DNA from: Echinometra lucunter
Taxonomy: Eukaryota; Echinodermata; Echinoidea; Camarodonta; Echinometridae
Assembly (NCBI GenBank): GCA_029962745.1
Contig: CM057162.1
Location: 21,231,319 to 21,295,318 of the forward strand
Reading direction: 5' to 3'
DNA length: 64,000 nt
Shown here piece after piece: positions 13,501 to 23,727 of the stretch. The position numbers and the translations under genes are program-made. The notes under the pieces are model-generated. The model had not been told where the DNA came from and searched no databases. It saw only the letters and a program-made list of their open reading frames with translations. Every line of letters starts with the position of its first letter. Positions within the stretch are counted from its first letter, which is position 1.

Positions 13501-14626
13501 CCAGGGTCCTGTTGCATAAAATTTACCATTAATGGTAACTCTGCTATCAGTGGTAACAACTATGGTAATATTGCTAACCAGCCAGTCAAATTCAAGGTTT
13601 CCATGGAAGTTACCACTGATGACAAAGTTACCATCAGTGGTAATTACCATGGTAATAAAGCTCAACGGCCAATCAAATTCAAGGTTTCCATGGAAGTTAC
13701 CACTGATGACAAAGTTACCATCAGTGGTAATTACATGGTAATAAAGCTCAACAGCCAATCAAATTCAAGGTTTCCATGGAAGTTACCATTGATTTCCATT
13801 GATGGCAAAGTTACCATTAATGGTAAGTTGTATGCAATGGTGCCCTGGTCTCAGTAGTATAGGTAGTGGAGTTGTAGAATTTTCCTTCTAAACAGGACAG
13901 TTTATGGACCATTGAGAGAATGATCCGCCTGTAAGACAGACTTATTCCAGCAGTGATGCCAACTCTAGCAGTCCTTTTGCATTATTTTGTACTGTGATTT
14001 AGGGAAAATACTATTGGTTTCAAGCAAACTTACACTGTTTTTCCTGAACTTTAGTTACTCTACAGTTCAATGGCTGTAAAGAAGGATATACTTCTTTTCC
14101 ACTATTTTTAGATGTAAAAATACTGCAAAACTTGATAGCAGCTTAGCATCGCTGTTCTTGAAATATTTGTAGCAGAGAAGTGAATACATGTATTATTCTG
14201 AACATTTTTCAAAATGTAAAGGCATGCTACATGAAGATGTAAGCACTAAGGATCATGCTAAATTCTCATTGCAAATACTGAAGGGAGAAAGTATCATTTG
14301 TTTTACTAAAGGACATAAGATTGTTTTACTGAAACTGTAGTATCATAAACAATTTTGGGTGCTGGTGGTCCGTAGGAACTCCCACCCCATTGTCTACTGG
14401 AAACAAGTGGTCCCTGCATGAACCCAAGGGGAATTAGGTTAACAATACTTATTTTTTCATTCATTTATTTATGAAATTCATTCATTTATTATTAATCTTT
14501 TTGCTATTTATTTAAACTTATGTTTAATTTTGTTCCAGGATTGAAGCCATGGTGAGTGCTGCCCCTGAGATGAATGCCTGCCTCCAAAGGTTAGATGTAA
14601 TGACAGAAACAACATCAGAGTCATAG
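4477..14626 (+). CDS. Cut8/STS1-like candidate nuclear proteasome tether (7 coding exons)
   Basis: Coding exons are 4477-4546, 5587-5769, 6304-6632, 7091-7252, 9545-9648, 12120-12242 and 14539-14626. They join in consistent phase to give 352 aa ending in a TAG. The first 145 residues look disordered and are rich in Pro, Ser and Arg. Residues about 147-194 hold a strongly basic helix (WLRRAKKARKERR) and a helical pair ending KQHPDLEE. Residues 195-352 are predicted helical, with YSYRQVR, HGRHFLKCKAWDAAVRYVL and NRLKTSCYLGLAAVCVESL. This order resembles fungal Cut8/Sts1, which anchors 26S proteasomes at the nucleus through a Lys/Arg-rich N-terminal part and a six-helix bundle. The family call comes from remembered pattern only. 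An AATAAA at 15392-15397 is a likely polyadenylation signal. The start was chosen because ATG at 4477 opens a frame whose donor matches exon 2 in phase. Exon 6 has decayed copies downstream. Confidence 0.65.
5587..5769 (+). CDS. Cut8-like gene, coding exon 2
   Basis: Acceptor TTTTCCAG, donor GTGAGT. Encodes residues about 24-84, including RAPRVGSATIITMSPERPPR and a basic RTRRRLQLYP end. It is proline- and arginine-rich and probably unstructured. Confidence 0.7.
6304..6632 (+). CDS. Cut8-like gene, coding exon 3
   Basis: Acceptor CCTCTTCTAG, donor GTAGGG. Encodes residues 85-194: a Ser/Pro-rich segment with SPR repeats that resemble proline-directed phosphorylation sites, then the basic helix and the KQHPDLEE helix that carry the family resemblance. 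Confidence 0.8.
7091..7252 (+). CDS. Cut8-like gene, coding exon 4
   Basis: Acceptor CTTGTTCCAG. Encodes DLQDLIPEPD through YSYRQVRLHIIKFK with donor GTAAGA. An in-frame alternative donor (GTTAGA) lies 24 bases upstream after YSYRQ. I prefer the downstream one because it is the stronger site and gives a continuous helix into exon 5. Confidence 0.75.
7275..7646. repeat. Possible MITE with diverged terminal inverted repeats
   Basis: GAATTCTCACGTTTCACAAT near 7276 is roughly the reverse complement of ATTGTGAAATGCGAGAATT near 7625. No target-site duplication is clear. Sits in intron 4 of the Cut8-like gene. Confidence 0.35.
7879..8538. mobile_element. TA-flanked MITE rich in CGCGAAAA motifs
   Basis: The ends are inverted: TACTGTATGAGC at the left and GCGTATACAGTA at the right, flanked by TA as in Tc1/mariner-type elements. 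Both sub-terminal regions contain repeated TTCGCGAA/CGCGAAAAT motifs. No transposase ORF is present. Intron 4 of the Cut8-like gene. Confidence 0.65.
9545..9648 (+). CDS. Cut8-like gene, coding exon 5
   Basis: Acceptor GACCTATACAG, donor GTGAGT. Encodes KECIHHGRHFLKCKAWDAAV and the rest of a helix ending HVHKLPV, probably helices of the C-terminal bundle. Phase 2 at its end matches exon 6. Confidence 0.8.
9649..12119 (+). other. Intron 5 of the Cut8-like gene
   Basis: About 2.5 kb with poly-T and poly-A runs and AT-rich single-copy-looking sequence. I recognise no exon, RNA gene or named repeat here. An AAACCATGGTTT-type palindrome occurs near 9690. Confidence 0.5.
12120..12242 (+). CDS. Cut8-like gene, coding exon 6
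   Basis: Acceptor CTGATTAAG, donor GTAAGT. Encodes WECPAHNRLKTSCYLGLAAV then CVESLRKGGFSLQALEEFRPK. The NRL..SC motif and following helix are the clearest Cut8-like features. Its 3' half and donor recur as decayed copies at 13148-13210 and 13356-13413. Confidence 0.85.
12316..12739. repeat. Inverted-repeat element containing a nested MITE
   Basis: A roughly 31-base inverted repeat (12316-12347 and 12709-12739; core AAGGAAGCAACTCT) brackets about 360 bases. The pogo-like MITE at 12427-12606 lies inside, so it inserted later. No TSD was resolved for the outer element. Confidence 0.55.
12427..12606. mobile_element. pogo/Tigger-like MITE, copy 1
   Basis: Flanked by TA with termini CAGTCAACTCTGCCTAAGTC and the matching inverted end. 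The interior is rich in TCGACTTA units and includes GAGGGGTCAAAAACAATAGA. A highly similar copy lies at 17727-17891. Non-autonomous; TA target and CAGT ends are typical of Tc1/mariner/pogo. Confidence 0.8.
12845..13117. repeat. Short inverted repeat pair
   Basis: The segment around AAGGCCGACCTAAGCA (about 12853) recurs inverted as TGCTTAGGTCGGCCTT (about 13091), about 220 bases apart, with matching GGATC flanks. Probably the ends of another small foldback element in intron 6. Confidence 0.5.
13148..13345 (+). pseudogene. Decayed tandem copy of Cut8-like exon 6 (copy 2)
   Basis: 13148-13210 aligns with the 3' half of exon 6 (shared TTTCAGTCTACAAG and AAGACCAAAGTAAG including the splice donor). 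The following bases also match the start of intron 6 (GGTGTAAATACC against GGTGTAAATGCC). One extra A in an A-run shifts the frame relative to the exon, and there is no exon 5' half. It is therefore a non-functional partial exon duplication. Confidence 0.8.
13356..13413 (+). pseudogene. Decayed tandem copy of Cut8-like exon 6 (copy 3)
   Basis: Matches exon 6 through GAAGGAAAGGTGGCTTC and AGAAGAATTCAGA, but the donor GTAAGT has become ATAATC. Directly follows the intron portion of copy 2, so the unit duplicated in tandem at least twice. Confidence 0.75.
13501..13848. mobile_element. Foldback MITE built of tandem self-complementary units
   Basis: The ends CCAGGGTCCTGTTGCATA and TATGCAATGGTGCCCTGG are inverted. 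Inside, an approximately 80-base unit with ATTCAAGGTTTCCATGGAAG and TTACCATCAGTGGTAA repeats three times, and each unit is itself palindromic. No clear TSD. In intron 6 of the Cut8-like gene. Confidence 0.75.
14539..14626 (+). CDS. Cut8-like gene, last coding exon 7
   Basis: Acceptor TTTGTTCCAG; phase 2 join gives KIEAMVSAAPEMNACLQRLD and a Thr/Ser/Glu tail before TAG. Confidence 0.8.
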
Positions 14627-15391
14627 TGAAGGTTAGGCAGTGGTACCCCTCAGAGGTTCTCCTATAGAGGCTGGATGTTACAACAGAATTGACTTTGGAA
14701 GAGTGATTATAATTAAGGATGCTTGTCTCCGGAGGTTTGGTGTCATGACAGAAACAGAGTCAGAATTGTAATACAAAGCAGGATGATGACATCAGAATTG
14801 TCACTGAAGGTTAGGCAATGGTACCCCTCAGAGGATCTCCTGAGGTTGGACCTTACGGCAGAAATGTAGAATAGGAGTATTCGGAGAACTTGTTGGCACG
14901 CTTTTAGGCAAACCATCCTGGCAAGGACTTGTGCAAGCATTGCCTGAATTCAATGCATAATGCTTTGTGCCTTGGAATTATTCTTCATCTTGTTTGTTTG
15001 CAGCTGATCAATTGTGTGTCATTGTGCAGTCTCCCACTTACACTGGATGTACTATATACAGTGTTTCAATATTGCATGATGAAGTTCATTTGTTGTGATT
15101 TGTTACTGGGATTACCAGTGCCCAACATTAGAATTTGCTTCTATTCATTTACATAAATATACATGTATTTATGATACTTGCAACCAAATGTGTTGCAAGA
15201 AAATTTTTTCTAGCAAATTTGTCAATTTTGCAGATATAAACAGGGTATTGTTTTGAAAAGCTTCGCAAGATGTATTTCTTTCTTCTTTTTTTTCTTCAAT
15301 TTTTAATTTTCCCTTCATGTATGCCCGAGAGACGACGGTGTATTCATTGTAAGAGATTTGTTTTTAGGTTGATATTGTTAATATTTTCTCC

Positions 15392-15397
15392 AATAAA
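15392..15397 (+). terminator. Polyadenylation signal AATAAA
   Basis: First canonical AATAAA I see downstream of the Cut8-like stop codon, about 770 bases away. Positional evidence only. Confidence 0.5.
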
Positions 15398-15940
15398 TAA
15401 GTTGGATTGTATGAATTATCAATGTGCAGTGCATGTAGTTGATTAATCTGTTGTGAGACTTTTTTTGTAGGGGTAAGGGGTGTAGGCATTGAAAGATTCT
15501 CTGCTGTCATTAAATCTGAAAACAAAAAATGATGCCTTATTCACAGTGGCTTCCTACTAATAAATTTTATCAATGAAATAATTAATGATGGAAAAAATGT
15601 AGACATTTCCCTGAAATGTATTTTATTTCCAATAATGTTTTGATGTTCGAGTTTCTTTGAGATGTAGACTATTTACTTAAATGAACATGGAATTCTGCTC
15701 AGGAAATGGAATTGTTTGCTGTAGTAAGTTTGATTACGGTACATGATAAGCAATTTCAACAATAACATTCCATAATTTTATGTATTTTGATAATAGTTTA
15801 TGTATTACTAGTTTGAAGAAAAAAAAAACCCACTTATCATCATAACATGTTGAGAAGTTGTAGTTTGAACATTTAGTTGTATGGCATGTCATGATATATA
15901 CAGTGTGTGTATGACAATTTTGTTTTCATGCAGTCACCTC

Positions 15941-16490
15941 TTTAAAGGGTAAGTCCACCCTAGAAATTTCACTGTTTCATTAAAAGGAGATAAATTTGAA
16001 CAGCATTTTAAAAAAGAAATGAGCAAAATCGGTCAAAGAATAAGAAAATTACACTCATTTACATTTTCTACTAAACTACTCTCGGCTCTGCAAATTGGCA
16101 ACACTGATGACATCATATGCGAGCAGCTCTCCATTCACTTTGTACATGAAATTTCACATTTTCTCAATTTTCTTGGAAGTTACACCTTTCCTAACCCTAT
16201 AGTCTATGTATGTTCATAAGAATTGCTTTTTACATAACATACTTTGACTATGGCATAAGAAAATTGAGAAAATGTGAAATTTCATGTACAAAGTGAATGG
16301 AGACCTGCTCGCATATGATGTCATCAGTGTTGCCAATTTGCAGAGCCAAGAGTAATTTACTAGAAAATGTAAATGAATGTAATTTTCTAATTCTTTGACT
16401 GATTTTGCTCATTTCTTTTTTAAAATGCTGTTCAAATTTAAGTCTATTTATTGAAACAGTGAAACTTCTGGGGTGGACTTTCCCTTTAAA
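15941..16490. mobile_element. Large foldback MITE with arms of about 250 bases
   Basis: Ends TTTAAAGGGTAAGTCCACCC and GGGTGGACTTTCCCTTTAAA are inverted. The two arms match over most of their length (for example AGAAAATTGAGAAAATGTGA on one side and its complement on the other) around a spacer of about 90 bases. Two ORF-like stretches on opposite strands are a by-product of the palindrome and are not genes. Confidence 0.85.
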
Positions 16491-16693
16491 GCCAAGTTTC
16501 ATCTTGTCTATGATACATGTACATGTACAGGTACTGTTCTTATTATCAGTACTTTGACTCTTATGCCCAATGTAGCTAACATTGGCCATAGATAGTCTGT
16601 GTTTAAAATTACCAAAAACCAGCTAGGCCACTTATTTGTATGAATAGCTCAAATGACACAGGGCCCAAACTTTAACAGTAATCAGTACCTTCC

Positions 16694-16993
16694 TTAACCT
16701 ATTCCTGACAGGAATTATTTAAAGCCTAATTTGTCATAAAGTTGCCAATTTGCAGGGAAAAACAGTAATTTTAACATTTTCACCGCATTGCCAATTTAAG
16801 GATTTTAATGCTTATTTTCCTTTAAAAAAATTTCAGCATCAAACAACAAATATTGATGCAACAAAAATGGGCACAGTGAGTGTAGAATTTTTTGCTCTTT
16901 CTGCTCATGTATTTGGTATGATTTTTAGAGCTCTGCATCAGAAGTTATTAGACCAAGCCACATAATGTGGACCCTCTGTCACGAATGGGTTAA
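16694..16993. mobile_element. TTAACC-ended MITE (family B, copy 1)
   Basis: Ends TTAACCTATTCCTGACAG and GTCACGAATGGGTTAA. The interior contains GATGCAACAAAAATGGGCAC and TTTGCTCTTTCTGCTCATGT. It matches, in opposite orientation, the element at 31854-32270, and a decayed copy at 48398-48650. Confidence 0.75.
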
Positions 16994-17726
16994 CACTTAC
17001 AGTGCCGATTTCACGTATGTGTGACAAAGAGATTTTGCATTTCTAAGCGACCATTGCTCCATTTAGAAAGATGTATGTGGTGATGAAATTATGTCAAAGT
17101 TAAGAGGGGAAATCTAGTATTTGAAATATCCATTAGTCACTATATGCTACCATAGGATTTCTTTTAGAAAACTGCAGATTTTGGAAAGGATCCATTGTCA
17201 CTTAAGCATAAAACAATAGCTAACAAATGAGAAACGAAAACCTGCAGGTCAAGAGGGAAGCTCAGTTCTATTTCACAATATTTCTCATGCATGGCATTGA
17301 ATTGATAGAAATACATGTATTTGGTATCATTTGAAAAGTTAATAAATTTTCTATAACTTTTGTGTATACCATATTTGTATAGAAGTTAATGTTGAAGATG
17401 CAGGCATTTGAAAAGTAAGCATTGTTCATGATTTGGTAGAATCTTGGAACAAGCAAAACCCCTTGGCACTGTAGGAGTTGATATTAAATTTGATAATTTA
17501 CACTCAATTTGCTTATAGGAAGTGTAATGTAAATTGTGCTGTATTTGTTGCCTGTACATGTATTATGAAACTGATTTCTGATACTTACTATTATTACAAT
17601 ATACCAATTCCACCATTATTGAAATATGTGCCTTAGTTTATGTACTTTTGTTCTCCTTTTCATGCATCTGCATGGTTCCCTTCTTTTCTCAAGATCCTTG
17701 CTGATGTCCTAGTTACAGGTGTATGT

Positions 17727-17891
17727 TACAGTCAACTCTGCCTAAGTCGAATTTCTTGGGACTGAAGAAAATGCTTCGACTTAGAGAAAATTCGACTTAT
17801 GAGGGGTCAAAAACAATAGAAAATAAAGGAATGGGACCCAGTACAGACCTTCGACTTAGGCGATTATTCGACTTATGCAGAGTTGACTGTA
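17727..17891. mobile_element. pogo/Tigger-like MITE, copy 2
   Basis: TA-flanked, with termini CAGTCAACTCTGCCTAAGTC and GCAGAGTTGACTG. It is almost identical to copy 1 at 12427-12606, differing by a few substitutions and a short internal deletion near the right end. Confidence 0.8.
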
Positions 17892-18046
17892 TATCTTTTG
17901 TATGCAGTGTGTATTTGGATTGAATTTCAGGAAAGAAGTGAAGGAAAAGTAGATGTCGTTGGTAAAGTGCCTTGATCTGTCTCTGTTTTTCTAGTCTCTC
18001 TCACTCTTTTGATCAAAACACAGATCATGAAAGTACATTGCATAGC

Positions 18047-18195
18047 GAGACTCCTGATATAACAGTAATTTTAATGGTTCTGATGCCCTCATTGTGGAAA
18101 ATCACTAGTATAGTGGCCCTAGGACCATGAAAATCACCTTGTTATAGAAGGAATCTCATTATATCAGAGCTTGTAATAGTGAGTATCCACTATAC
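18047..18195. repeat. Degenerate Tigger-like MITE
   Basis: Contains the GATATAACAGTAATTTTAAT and CACCTTGTTATAGAAGG motifs found in the cleaner element at 27873-28052, with decayed ends (ACTCCTGATATAAC and TGAGTATCCACTATA). Confidence 0.5.
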
Positions 18196-18289
18196 ATGTG
18201 AGAAAAACCACCCCAAGTGCCTAACAGAGTGGGATACTTTATAAATGTATAAGAAGGCATTGCCACCACCACCACTATTCATTAGTCAG

Positions 18290-18785
18290 CCTCTTCCCTC
18301 TTGCAAGGGGTCACTGACCCTCACACCATGATAGCACTCCCTTTCTCCACTTGCTCTTATCTTTAGTATCCTCTTTTAGCCCAACCCTCCTGCTTTCCCT
18401 TCTCACTGGTCATATCCATGTAGTCCATGGTCTTCCCCTTGCCCTCGAGCAATCCACTTCAGATCCTCATCATCTTCCCTTCTCAACACATTACCCATCC
18501 ATCACAACTTGCTTCCCTCGACTACTTCCCTCTTGTGAGGTGTCACTGACCCTGGCACCATAATAGCACTCCCTCTCTCTCTGCACTTGCTCTTATCTTG
18601 AGCATCCTCCCGTTTCAGCTCACTCCTCCTGCTTTCTCTCCTAACCATTTCTTTTGACATTGGTCTTCTCCTGCCTTCCCTTCCCTTCATGCCATCCACT
18701 TCCGGACCCCTCACACTTTTCACAGGCTCATCATCTTCACTGCTCAACACAATGACCCATCCATCACAATCCACTTCCCTTGACT
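18290..18785 (-). repeat. Tandemly duplicated LINE 3'-coding remnant
   Basis: Two diverged copies (about 18290-18525 and 18525-18780) share TCACTGACCCT, CTTGCTCTTATCTT and CACATTACCCATCCATCAC-type stretches. On the minus strand each recalls the C-terminal end of a non-LTR retrotransposon reverse transcriptase (pieces reading like DDEDLKWIARGQG and KTMDYMDMTSEK), broken by stops and frameshifts. Clade not assignable by eye. Confidence 0.45.
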
Positions 18786-19848
18786 ACTTCCACCAGTTTC
18801 TTCCAGACCCACACACTTCATAAGCTTACTTGAATGCATTCTTTCTATCGTAGAGTTCCACCCCACGCACTTTCCTTATCACGGCTCTTTCAGTTCTCCT
18901 GAGGACCCAATACTGTCTTCACATTCCAGGTTTCTGAGCCATCATCATTAAATTTTCATTCCATTGCTCCCCTCTGTTTTCTTTACTGATGATATTCTTG
19001 TAGATGAACTTAAATGTGCATGAATGGGTATCTATCTCTGCAGATTACACTGTATAATTTTAGATGAAGTATAATTTGAAAAATTGCGGAATGTAGAAAT
19101 GATTGCATGTAATTCTCTACATGTAGTAATCTTTTTTGTTCACTCTCCCTTTAGTCAATGGTAAATGTTCTGAAATTCATTGTTTAGGACATTTATGTAC
19201 ATTTACACTGTATTATTGTAAACATGTCTTATTGCAATCTTATGTGTACTTGCTAGGAAGGTTGTAAATATTGAAGATGTACTTGGTCCGTTAATGGACA
19301 TCTAGGGTTGATTTTTTGAGTAATAATTTGAAGATCTGAATAAAAATTTGATGAGACCAAGATGCTCTTGTCTTGCATTAAATATGTTTATATTTAAGAT
19401 TTAATCCTATGTCAGAACTCTTTACAGCGAGTTTCCACTGTACATATACCTGTGCAACGACTTTACAAAATTTCCAGTCTACTGTTTCAGACACGTAAGC
19501 AACTCAAAACAACAATTCAATACAAGATTTCACACAACTGGATAAAACTAAACAGGTAAAACACAGAAGTACAGAAGCTGAATGACTGCATTTATTGACA
19601 AATCTCTTGTTCCTGCATTGATCAACAGACTGTAAGCGGGGTTTGTGGGTAGGTAATGGAATCTTCTAGTTCATTTCAAGAAGTCCCTCCGGTTTATTTG
19701 GACTGAGTCTCGGCTCTACTGCTACTATGGCGAGAGTTGAAAAACCATACCGGAGATATGTGGGTTGTTGTACGAAGAGTTCATGCAATCTGGTATTGTT
19801 GATCGCATGACATAATGGTCAGGTGACTATGATGTTGGTCATGTGAAA

Positions 19849-20045
19849 TTACTTCCTGCTCTGTTTTGATTTGACCTGCGCTGCTATCCTATCAAGATCC
19901 CTCTGTCCCTGGCTAGTCAGACGACGTCCACAGTTCCCCTCCTTCTCAATGATGTTGAGGGCTTCAAGAGCCTGAAGAACCTTGCGAGCAACAGAGGTGG
20001 AGCCTCGGTTGAAGTGACTGGGGCGTGTTCCACGGCGCATGCGTC
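19849..20045 (-). CDS. RPS19: RPS19 last coding exon
   Basis: Encodes residues 83-147, [20 protein letters not shown] through [11 protein letters not shown] and TAA. The acceptor, read on the minus strand, is CCATTACAG. The Gly83 codon is split with the preceding exon. Confidence 0.95.
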
Positions 20046-23000
20046 CTGTAATGGATCAGAAATTCAATGAGATGGCAGTGATAAAAAGAACCAATTCGAA
20101 GGTATGTCAAGAACTGTAATCATTATCCTACTACATGAGAAAATGAAATTTTTTTACTTTTCCCAAATGTACAAAAACTTTCCTATTCAACAATGTAAAG
20201 ACAATCTTTAGGTGTTTAACAGTTTTAAAAAGGAAATTGGAATGGAACTTGATGCATACCTAAGTTTTACCACTTGTATAAAAAGTACATGTGCTTGTTA
20301 CTTATGCCAGATCAAGGCTGCCAGTACATTTTCAACATGGCAAAGGACCTAGTGACAGATTAGCCTTAGCTTAACAAGTTATCCAATAACGTCTACTAAC
20401 ACAGGCGAACCTTGTTATAACAAACTCCTGCAGACCAAGGAAATTACCTCTTTTATATCAAAACCTTGTCACATTCGGCCTTAAAAAACCCAATAAAATA
20501 CAAAGATGTCGGACCAGCAAATTTACCTTGTTACAACGAGAGTTTGTTATAACTGTTCTTTATGAACGAGGTTCCACTACTCCTACATTACATTTATCCA
20601 GCAGTTTTTTTCTCAGGGATGTATTTTGTCAGATATATAATATACCATAAAGAGCTGCTTTAGTGTTAGGACTACGCACTGTGTTTGGTCAAGGTTGTGA
20701 GGTTTGAAGTATAAATTACAGTAGTACAGTCCGACCTCGCTTATTCGGCCTTCATTTATACGGACTCCTCTATTAACCGGCCGTGTCTCCTGGCCAGCTT
20801 CCCTCTTTTATTCTTCATTCAATTCATCTAAAAGCCTGGGAGACGGATACATCGTGGGCAACTTTCCGTTTTAATTGTATTTCATTTTCATCTCGTACAA
20901 ACAGAAAGATATTATTGATCATTTACAATCATCCACAATACCATGGAAATAGATATTTTACAGCAAATAGACCGCTCTACCCTATAAATTTTCATAGAAA
21001 AGGTGTCCCACTATATTACTCTCATAACAGGCCATTTCTCTTATACAGATGGGCATTGGTCCCAACGCTGCCGGATAAGTGAGGTCGGACTGTACACAAA
21101 ATAAGACTCTAAAAGCCATTTACAAAAGTCTTGTATTTTGGAAATGGAAGGGAAGGGAGGCTTAAATGTATTGTTGTTAAACTGTACTCAAGAACGAGCA
21201 GGAGCAACCCAAACAAACAAACAAACAAACAAAAATCTTAGGAACTAAAACTTTTCATGACTTGAGACTTCTGCTATTGGGAAATGCAAGCAAGTTTCTC
21301 AGCAAGAAAAGAGCATGCATTGTAAAACTTCATTGTTGTGTTAACTGAGACCCTCCACCACATAACAACTAAAAAGTCACAATGGGAGTTTTAGAGTAAA
21401 CAGCTAAATTAGAAAGCTTGGGGTTAAAAGTTGATTTTATTTATATATATATATATATATATATACAGTGCCCCCAAAAATTATTTGTACACTTTGAAAA
21501 AATGAATTAAAACAAAACGATGTGGGATAAGAATTTTAATTACCATTTATATCAAATAGTAGGTAATGTCACTGTCACCTGAACACTAAATCTCTACAGT
21601 TCGGTCAGTCTTAGAGGTACTGGGCCTCCATTTTCAATTTTCAGTGCCCAAAAATATTTGTACCACTGGCTCAGTGGTAGAGCAGTGGTTTCGTAACCGG
21701 GAGTACCCGGGTTCGAAACCAAGCGGATGCGCTAATGCCCTTTGGTAAGGTATTAATCCTCATTACCAAGTCCTTCGGAGGGGACTTAAAGCCGTCGGTC
21801 CTCTGGTTGCTTACTAACAAGCATACACATGCTTTCTTAGCAGTCAGGTAAAAATAACCCACCATTTAACCATTTAACCATTTTAGTTAAGTATTTTTGT
21901 TGGGCCTCCTTTGGCTTTGATGACAGCCGGCAACCTCCTTGGCATACTGTCTACTAGTTTAGCACACGTTTCCTGCCCAATAGCATTCCACGTCTGCTGA
22001 AGCATGTCGTTTAGCTGCTGCTTGTTGGAGGTTGGGTCATGAAGATGCTGTCGCTCCAGTTGATCCCACATGTGCTCAATGGGATTTAAATCTGGGCTCT
22101 GAGGTGGCCATTCTAGCACCCGAACATGTTTCTGCTTCAAGAATGCCTTAGCACGCTTTGCTGTGTGCTTAGGATCGTTGTCACGTTGAAACGTAAATCG
22201 ACAACAAGTCAGCCTTGAAGCAGATGGGAGCATCTTGGAGGCAAGAATGGTCTCATAGACTTCAGCGTTCATGATGCCATTGATGAAATGAAGCTCTCCA
22301 ACTCCACTGGCTGCCATACAACCCCAAACCAAGACACTTCCTCTACAGTGCATCACTGGTGGCTTCAAGCAGGACTGACTGAAAGCTTCATGCTTGGAAA
22401 ACCACACTCAGGGCCCGTCCATCACATCCAAACATATTAGACTTGGTTTCATCTGACCATAGAATGGAGTTCCAGAACTCTGCAGGCTTGTTTACATGTT
22501 CTTTGGCAAAAGCAAGACGCTTCCTTTTGTTTCTGTCACTTATATATGGCTTCTTCCTGGCAATTCTTCCACTCAGTCCAGTATCATTTAGCCTGTTGCA
22601 GACACTTTGAGGGCACAGACCCATTCCAGTAGCCTCTTGGACCTTGAATGCAATTTTCTTGGCTGACAATTTGCGAATTTTCATTGCTAGCTGTCTTATA
22701 TATCTGTCTGTCCTGACTGATGTCTTCATCTTCCTTCCACGTCAGGGTGCATTGACGATAGTGGCAGTCTTCCTGTACTTCTGGATGATGTACTGGACAG
22801 TTGTGTGCACCAGGTCCAGTCTGGAAGCAACTTTATGCACAGAAAGTCCCTGTTTATAGAAGGATATTACCTTCTCTCTCAGTGCTGTAGATATTTCACA
22901 AGTTTTCACCATGTTGCAAGCCTAAATCCCGGTACAACTTCTTCAAGCCAGTGAAGACAATAGAATGCCACATGGTAGGCAACGCCCAGCTCAGCATGCT

Positions 23001-23663
23001 CACCGATCTTATTGATTATGTAGTACCTAACTCTATTTATGGTTGTATCCAGCAATGTGGAAGCGTCGTGGTCTGGTGGTTCTGACTCTCGTCTTTCAAT
23101 CAGAGGGTCGTGGGTTCGAATCCCAGCCATGGCGTTAATTTCCTTCAGCAAGAAATTCATCCACATCGTGCTGCACTCAACCCAGGTGAGGTGAATGGGT
23201 ACCTGGCAGGAATTTATTCCTTGAAATGCTTGCGCGCTGGCGGCTGCCGGGCTAAAGCCAGGGTAATAATATCCAAGTCCTTTGGAAGCGCATAGAGACG
23301 TTATATCATAATGTGATATGCGCTATACAAGAACTGTATATTATTATTATTATTATGTATTTCATGGCATTAACATTAGGAACTTTGTACAGTGAATACC
23401 TACAAAATTATTCAAATTAGGCCTATTGTTAGGCAGTCGAAACGGGTATCTTCACTAGCCAGAACAAGTGTACAAATATTTTTTGGGCACTGAAAAGTAC
23501 GAATGGCGGCCTGAGAACTTAAAGACTAACAGAACTGCAGAGGTTTGAGGTTCATTGGGTAGAGGCATGACCTACCCTAAAATATCAATGGGAATTAAAA
23601 TCATTCCCCTATGTTATTTTCTTTTATTTGATTTTTTCAAAGTGTACAAATAATTTTTGGGGA

Positions 23664-23727
<64 letters not shown>

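Larger units (their letters stand above)
14627..19848. other. 3' UTR and intergenic region between convergent genes
   Basis: The 3' UTR of the Cut8-like gene probably ends soon after AATAAA at 15392-15397. On the other side, TTTATT at 19591-19596 and 19693-19698 gives polyadenylation signals for RPS19 on the minus strand. In between are three MITE families and a duplicated LINE-like remnant, listed separately. I see no further gene. Confidence 0.6.
21466..23668 (-). mobile_element. Inactive Tc1/mariner transposon with two nested SINEs
   Basis: Left end CAGTGCCCCCAAAAATTATT and right end AATAATTTTTGGGGACACT form terminal inverted repeats of more than 35 bases, continuing as TGTACACTTTGAAAAAA. 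It is inserted in a TA-rich stretch with TA flanks, as Tc1 elements require. It carries a broken DD34E transposase on the minus strand and SINEs at about 21660-21865 and 23060-23345. Confidence 0.9.

Noticed and set aside
13498..13857. ORFs with a repeated FKVSMEVTTDDKVTISGNY motif
   Set aside because: The repeat is the tandem palindromic unit of a MITE, open on both strands by chance.
16019..16589. Two ORFs on opposite strands with similar protein sequence
   Set aside because: They are the two arms of one foldback MITE read on opposite strands, not a gene pair.
21660..21735. Possible tRNA gene (A and B box present)
   Set aside because: No pairing acceptor stem, and the tRNA-like head continues into a longer repeat body, so it is a SINE.
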